Assembly: GCA_014858325.1 (NCBI GenBank)
Contig: RKCM01000146.1
Location: forward strand, 1-10,239
Source of the DNA: Oscillospiraceae bacterium
GTDB lineage: Bacteria; Bacillota; Clostridia; Oscillospirales; Ruminococcaceae
Reading direction: 5' to 3'
Length of the DNA: 10,239 nt
Positions 8,466-10,239 of the stretch are shown in pieces; within the stretch, counting starts at the first letter, position 1, and every line of letters begins with the position of its first letter. The translations under genes were made by a program, and so were the position numbers. A model generated the notes under the pieces. It saw only the letters and a program-made list of their open reading frames with translations, did no database searches and had not been told where the DNA came from.

Positions 8466-9632
8466 TTACAGCGTTTCGAGGAGGGCGACGGCGTGGGCCG
8501 CAATGCCCAGTCCCTCGCCGGTAAAGCCCAGATGCTCCTCGGTGGTGGCCTTGACGCTCACTGCGTCCACGTCCATCCCAAAGGCGTCCGCCAGCTTCTG
8601 GCGCATGGCGGGGATGTAAGAGGCTAGCTTGGGCTTCTGGCACAGCAGGGTGGCGTCAATGTTCCCGATGCGGTAGCCGTGCTCTTTGATGATCTCGGCC
8701 ACCCGGCGGGCCAGCACGAGGCTGTCTGCCCCCTCATACTCTTTGGCCGTATCGGGGAAATGCTGGCCGATATCGCCCAGGGCTGCTGCCCCCAGCACCG
8801 CGTCCATCACGGCGTGGGCCAGCACGTCGGCGTCGGAGTGGCCCAGCAGGCCCTTCTCGTACGGCACTTCCACGCCGCCCAAAATCAGCTTGCGGCCCTC
8901 CACCAGACGGTGAACATCGTAACCATGACCAATACGCATTTTCGTTTCCTCTTTCTGTTCGGGGCGCGGGAGGTCTTCCCGCGTCGTGATCTTCAAATTG
9001 GCGTAATCGCCCTGCGTCAGTTCCACCGGGCGGCCCGTCAGTTCAAACAGGCTGCAATCGTCGGTGACAAGGCGGGCTTTTTCCGCATCCAGCTCAGCCA
9101 GTGCGGCCAGATATTCGGCCCGGTCAAAGCACTGGGGCGTCTGCACCGCGTACAGGGTGCTGCGGTCGGGGGTGGTGCTCACCCGGCAGTGGGCGGGCAC
9201 GGTCTTGCCATCGCCCCGCACCGCCTGCTTGATGGTGTCCTTCACGGGCACGGCGGGGGCGGCGGCCCCGCAGCGGGCGGCGGCTTCCATCACGGCTTTC
9301 ATCACAGCCTCGCTCACAAAGGGGCGGGCCGCATCGTGGATGGCCACCAGCCTGCCGCCGGCTGCCAGCACGCCGTTTTTGGCGCTCTCGGCCCGGGTGG
9401 CCCCGCCCCGCACCACCTGCACGGGCTTGGGGCAGTGCTTTGCCTGCTCTTCGAGATATGCTTCGTTCTTTCCTGCCACCAGGATCAGCTCCCCCACCAG
9501 CGGGCAGGAGACAAATGCCCGGATGCTGCGCTGCAGCACCGTCTCTCCGCCGAGGTCAAAGCTCAGCTTATCAAACCCCATCCGGGTGGAAGAACCTGCC
9601 GCCAGCAAAACGGCCGTTACCTGCTGTTCCAT
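8466..9632 (-). CDS. ispDF: Bifunctional IspD-IspF (MEP cytidylyltransferase / MEcPP synthase), 388 aa
   Basis: One frame encodes two steps of the MEP isoprenoid pathway. Residues 1-231 are IspD, which makes CDP-methylerythritol from MEP and CTP: LLAAGSSTRMGFDK (9-22), GGATRAESAKNG (76-87), HDAARPF (99-105), PVKDTIK (129-135), QTPQCF (164-169) and NLKIT (212-216). Residues 232-388 are IspF, which forms the cyclodiphosphate: GHGYDVHR with metal ligands D8 and H10 (IspF numbering), HSDADVLAHAVMDA with H42, GDIGQHFPD and KATTEEHLGFTGEG. Both halves are full length and joined without a linker. The ATG at 9632 has AGGTG six bases upstream; an in-frame GTG at 9641 has GGAG only three bases away. 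A promoter lies just upstream, and cdaA follows after 27 bases. All catalytic motifs are present, so both activities are expected. IspE, which acts between them, is not in the window. Confidence 0.96.
   Translation of the reverse strand: MEQQVTAVLLAAGSSTRMGFDKLSFDLGGETVLQRSIRAFVSCPLVGELILVAGKNEAYLEEQAKHCPKPVQVVRGGATRAESAKNGVLAAGGRLVAIHDAARPFVSEAVMKAVMEAAARCGAAAPAVPVKDTIKQAVRGDGKTVPAHCRVSTTPDRSTLYAVQTPQCFDRAEYLAALAELDAEKARLVTDDCSLFELTGRPVELTQGDYANLKITTREDLPRPEQKEETKMRIGHGYDVHRLVEGRKLILGGVEVPYEKGLLGHSDADVLAHAVMDAVLGAAALGDIGQHFPDTAKEYEGADSLVLARRVAEIIKEHGYRIGNIDATLLCQKPKLASYIPAMRQKLADAFGMDVDAVSVKATTEEHLGFTGEGLGIAAHAVALLETL
8937..8951 (-). promoter_or_regulatory. Internal ribosome-binding site and ATG for a separate IspF
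   Basis: Within ispDF the minus strand reads GAGGA (8951-8947), a 7-base spacer, then ATG (8939-8937), exactly at the first residue of the IspF domain. Starting here gives a normal 157-residue IspF. The site is embedded in codons for KEETK. It may be a remnant of separate genes or a working internal start; sequence alone cannot decide. Confidence 0.6.
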
Positions 9633-9699
9633 TTGTAACACCTACTCCGTTCTCCGCCGCGCCGTGTTTGGGGCGCAGAGCGATAACTATACATTGAAT

Positions 9700-9728
9700 A
9701 TTATAGCGTAACAGGCCGCAAACTGCAA
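9700..9728 (-). promoter_or_regulatory. Sigma-A-type promoter for the ispDF-cdaA-cdaR unit
   Basis: On the minus strand a perfect TATAAT (9705-9700) is preceded by TTGCAG (9728-9723) with a 17-base spacer. The -35 matches the TTGACA consensus mainly in its first three bases. A transcript would start near 9693, leaving about 60 bases of leader before the ispDF ATG at 9632. The sequence is AT-rich against a GC-rich background and sits between the upstream gene's terminator and ispDF. It is the only clear promoter I see in the window. Confidence 0.75.
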
Positions 9729-9743
9729 CTGTTTCGGCCCATC

Positions 9744-9784
9744 AAAAAGGCCCCTGTGCAGGGCTTTTCGCACTGTACAGGGGC
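9744..9784 (-). terminator. Intrinsic terminator of the phosphohexomutase gene
   Basis: Read on the minus strand, a 12-bp stem with one G-U pair (GCCCCTGTACAG, 9784-9773, with CTGCACAGGGGC, 9761-9750) encloses an 11-base loop and is followed by CCTTTTT ending at 9744. It begins 36 bases after the stop codon at 9821. Hairpin plus T-run on this strand only makes it a one-way terminator separating the phosphohexomutase gene from the ispDF unit. Confidence 0.85.
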
Positions 9785-9820
9785 AGAAAGATCTGGGATA
9801 AAATTTTCTTGCGGCGCTTC

Positions 9821-10239
9821 TTATTTCAGGATGGGCTCAATGGCAGCGGCCAGCACGTCCTTCTGGGCCTGTGCCTCGGCCAGATCCTTGCCCAGGGTGG
9901 TAAAGTAGGTCTTGATCTTGGGCTCGGTGCCGGAGGGGCGCACCACCACGGTGGCACCGTTGTCCAGCGTGTAGATCAGGACATTGGCGGCGGGCAGGCC
10001 GGTCTCCTCGGGCTTTTTGTAGTCGGTGCACTTGACCACCTTGTGGCCGCCGATCTCGGTGAGGGGCTCGTCGCGCAGCTTCTGCATGATGGAAGCCATC
10101 TTCTCCATGCCGGTCAGGCCGGGGAACTCAAAGCTGTCCACCTTGTTCAGGTAACGGCCGTATTCCTTGTAGATCTCTTCCAGACGCTGCTTGATGGAGG
10201 AGCCGATGCTGCGGTAGTAGGCGGCCATCTCGCAGATGA
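9821..10239 (-). CDS. Phosphoglucomutase/phosphomannomutase family protein, C-terminal fragment (5' end outside window)
   Basis: Only the last 139 full codons or so are present, and the frame stays open to the right edge (the edge codons read ICE before MAAYYRS). The phosphate-binding loop of the alpha-D-phosphohexomutase C-terminal domain is clear: VVVRPSGTEPKIKTYF, whose RPSGTEPK contacts the sugar phosphate. The preceding segment (EMAAYYRSIGSSIKQRLEEIYKEYG) matches the long Firmicute phosphoglucomutases that interconvert glucose-1- and glucose-6-phosphate, as in PgcA. GlmM usually has a different sequence after the loop (GTEPLIRVM type), so GlmM is less likely. The ATG at 10228 is internal, not the start. 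The stop at 9821 is followed by an intrinsic terminator. Substrate specificity cannot be fixed from this piece. Confidence 0.92.
   Translation of the reverse strand, partial: ICEMAAYYRSIGSSIKQRLEEIYKEYGRYLNKVDSFEFPGLTGMEKMASIMQKLRDEPLTEIGGHKVVKCTDYKKPEETGLPAANVLIYTLDNGATVVVRPSGTEPKIKTYFTTLGKDLAEAQAQKDVLAAAIEPILK

Noticed and set aside
9633..9820. Possible small gene or riboswitch in the intergenic region
   Set aside because: After the terminator and promoter only about 60 bases of leader remain, with no coding frame and no conserved aptamer-like structure that I can see.
9821..10239. The phosphohexomutase fragment as GlmM linked to cdaA/cdaR
   Set aside because: The sequence after RPSGTEP (KIKTYF) and the upstream EMAAYYRS region fit phosphoglucomutase better than GlmM, and a terminator and promoter separate it from the cda genes.

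Overview
The window is a GC-rich chromosomal segment whose gene set looks like a gut-type Firmicute of class Clostridia. It has a long-form bifunctional Rel, a CdaA/CdaR (YbbR) pair, an XpaC-family membrane protein, a COG2509-type flavoprotein and the MEP isoprenoid pathway. The base composition and a short palindromic intergenic element remind me of Faecalibacterium and relatives in the Oscillospiraceae. That placement is inference from gene content, not a database match.

Every gene I can support lies on the minus strand, so transcription runs from high to low coordinates. At the right edge is the C-terminal part of a phosphoglucomutase-type phosphohexomutase, followed by a good intrinsic terminator (9744-9784). 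A sigma-A-like promoter with a perfect TATAAT (9700-9728) then begins what looks like one long transcription unit. It runs through ispDF (a fused MEP-pathway enzyme), cdaA (c-di-AMP synthase), cdaR (its YbbR-domain partner), a COG2509 FAD-dependent dehydrogenase, an XpaC-family protein, recJ and rel (synthetase/hydrolase for (p)ppGpp, running off the left edge).

Gene packing is very tight. cdaA-cdaR and xpaC-recJ overlap by ATGA, recJ-rel are 3 bases apart, COG2509-xpaC are 10 bases apart and ispDF-cdaA are 27 bases apart. The only sizeable internal gap is 87 bases between cdaR and the COG2509 gene, and it holds a compact double-hairpin element resembling a dispersed repeat. The intergenic region 9633-9820 holds the terminator and promoter and no gene.

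Most of this is conserved housekeeping sequence, and I see no mobile element, phage, CRISPR array, tRNA or rRNA. The points worth a second look are: (i) an in-frame IspD-IspF fusion that still carries a well-placed Shine-Dalgarno and ATG for separate IspF synthesis; (ii) co-location of the synthesis genes for two nucleotide second messengers, c-di-AMP and (p)ppGpp, in one apparent transcription unit, with no glmM following cdaR inside the window; (iii) two uncharacterised conserved proteins (COG2509 flavoprotein and XpaC-like protein) between them; (iv) the palindromic element. I found no convincing wholly new system.
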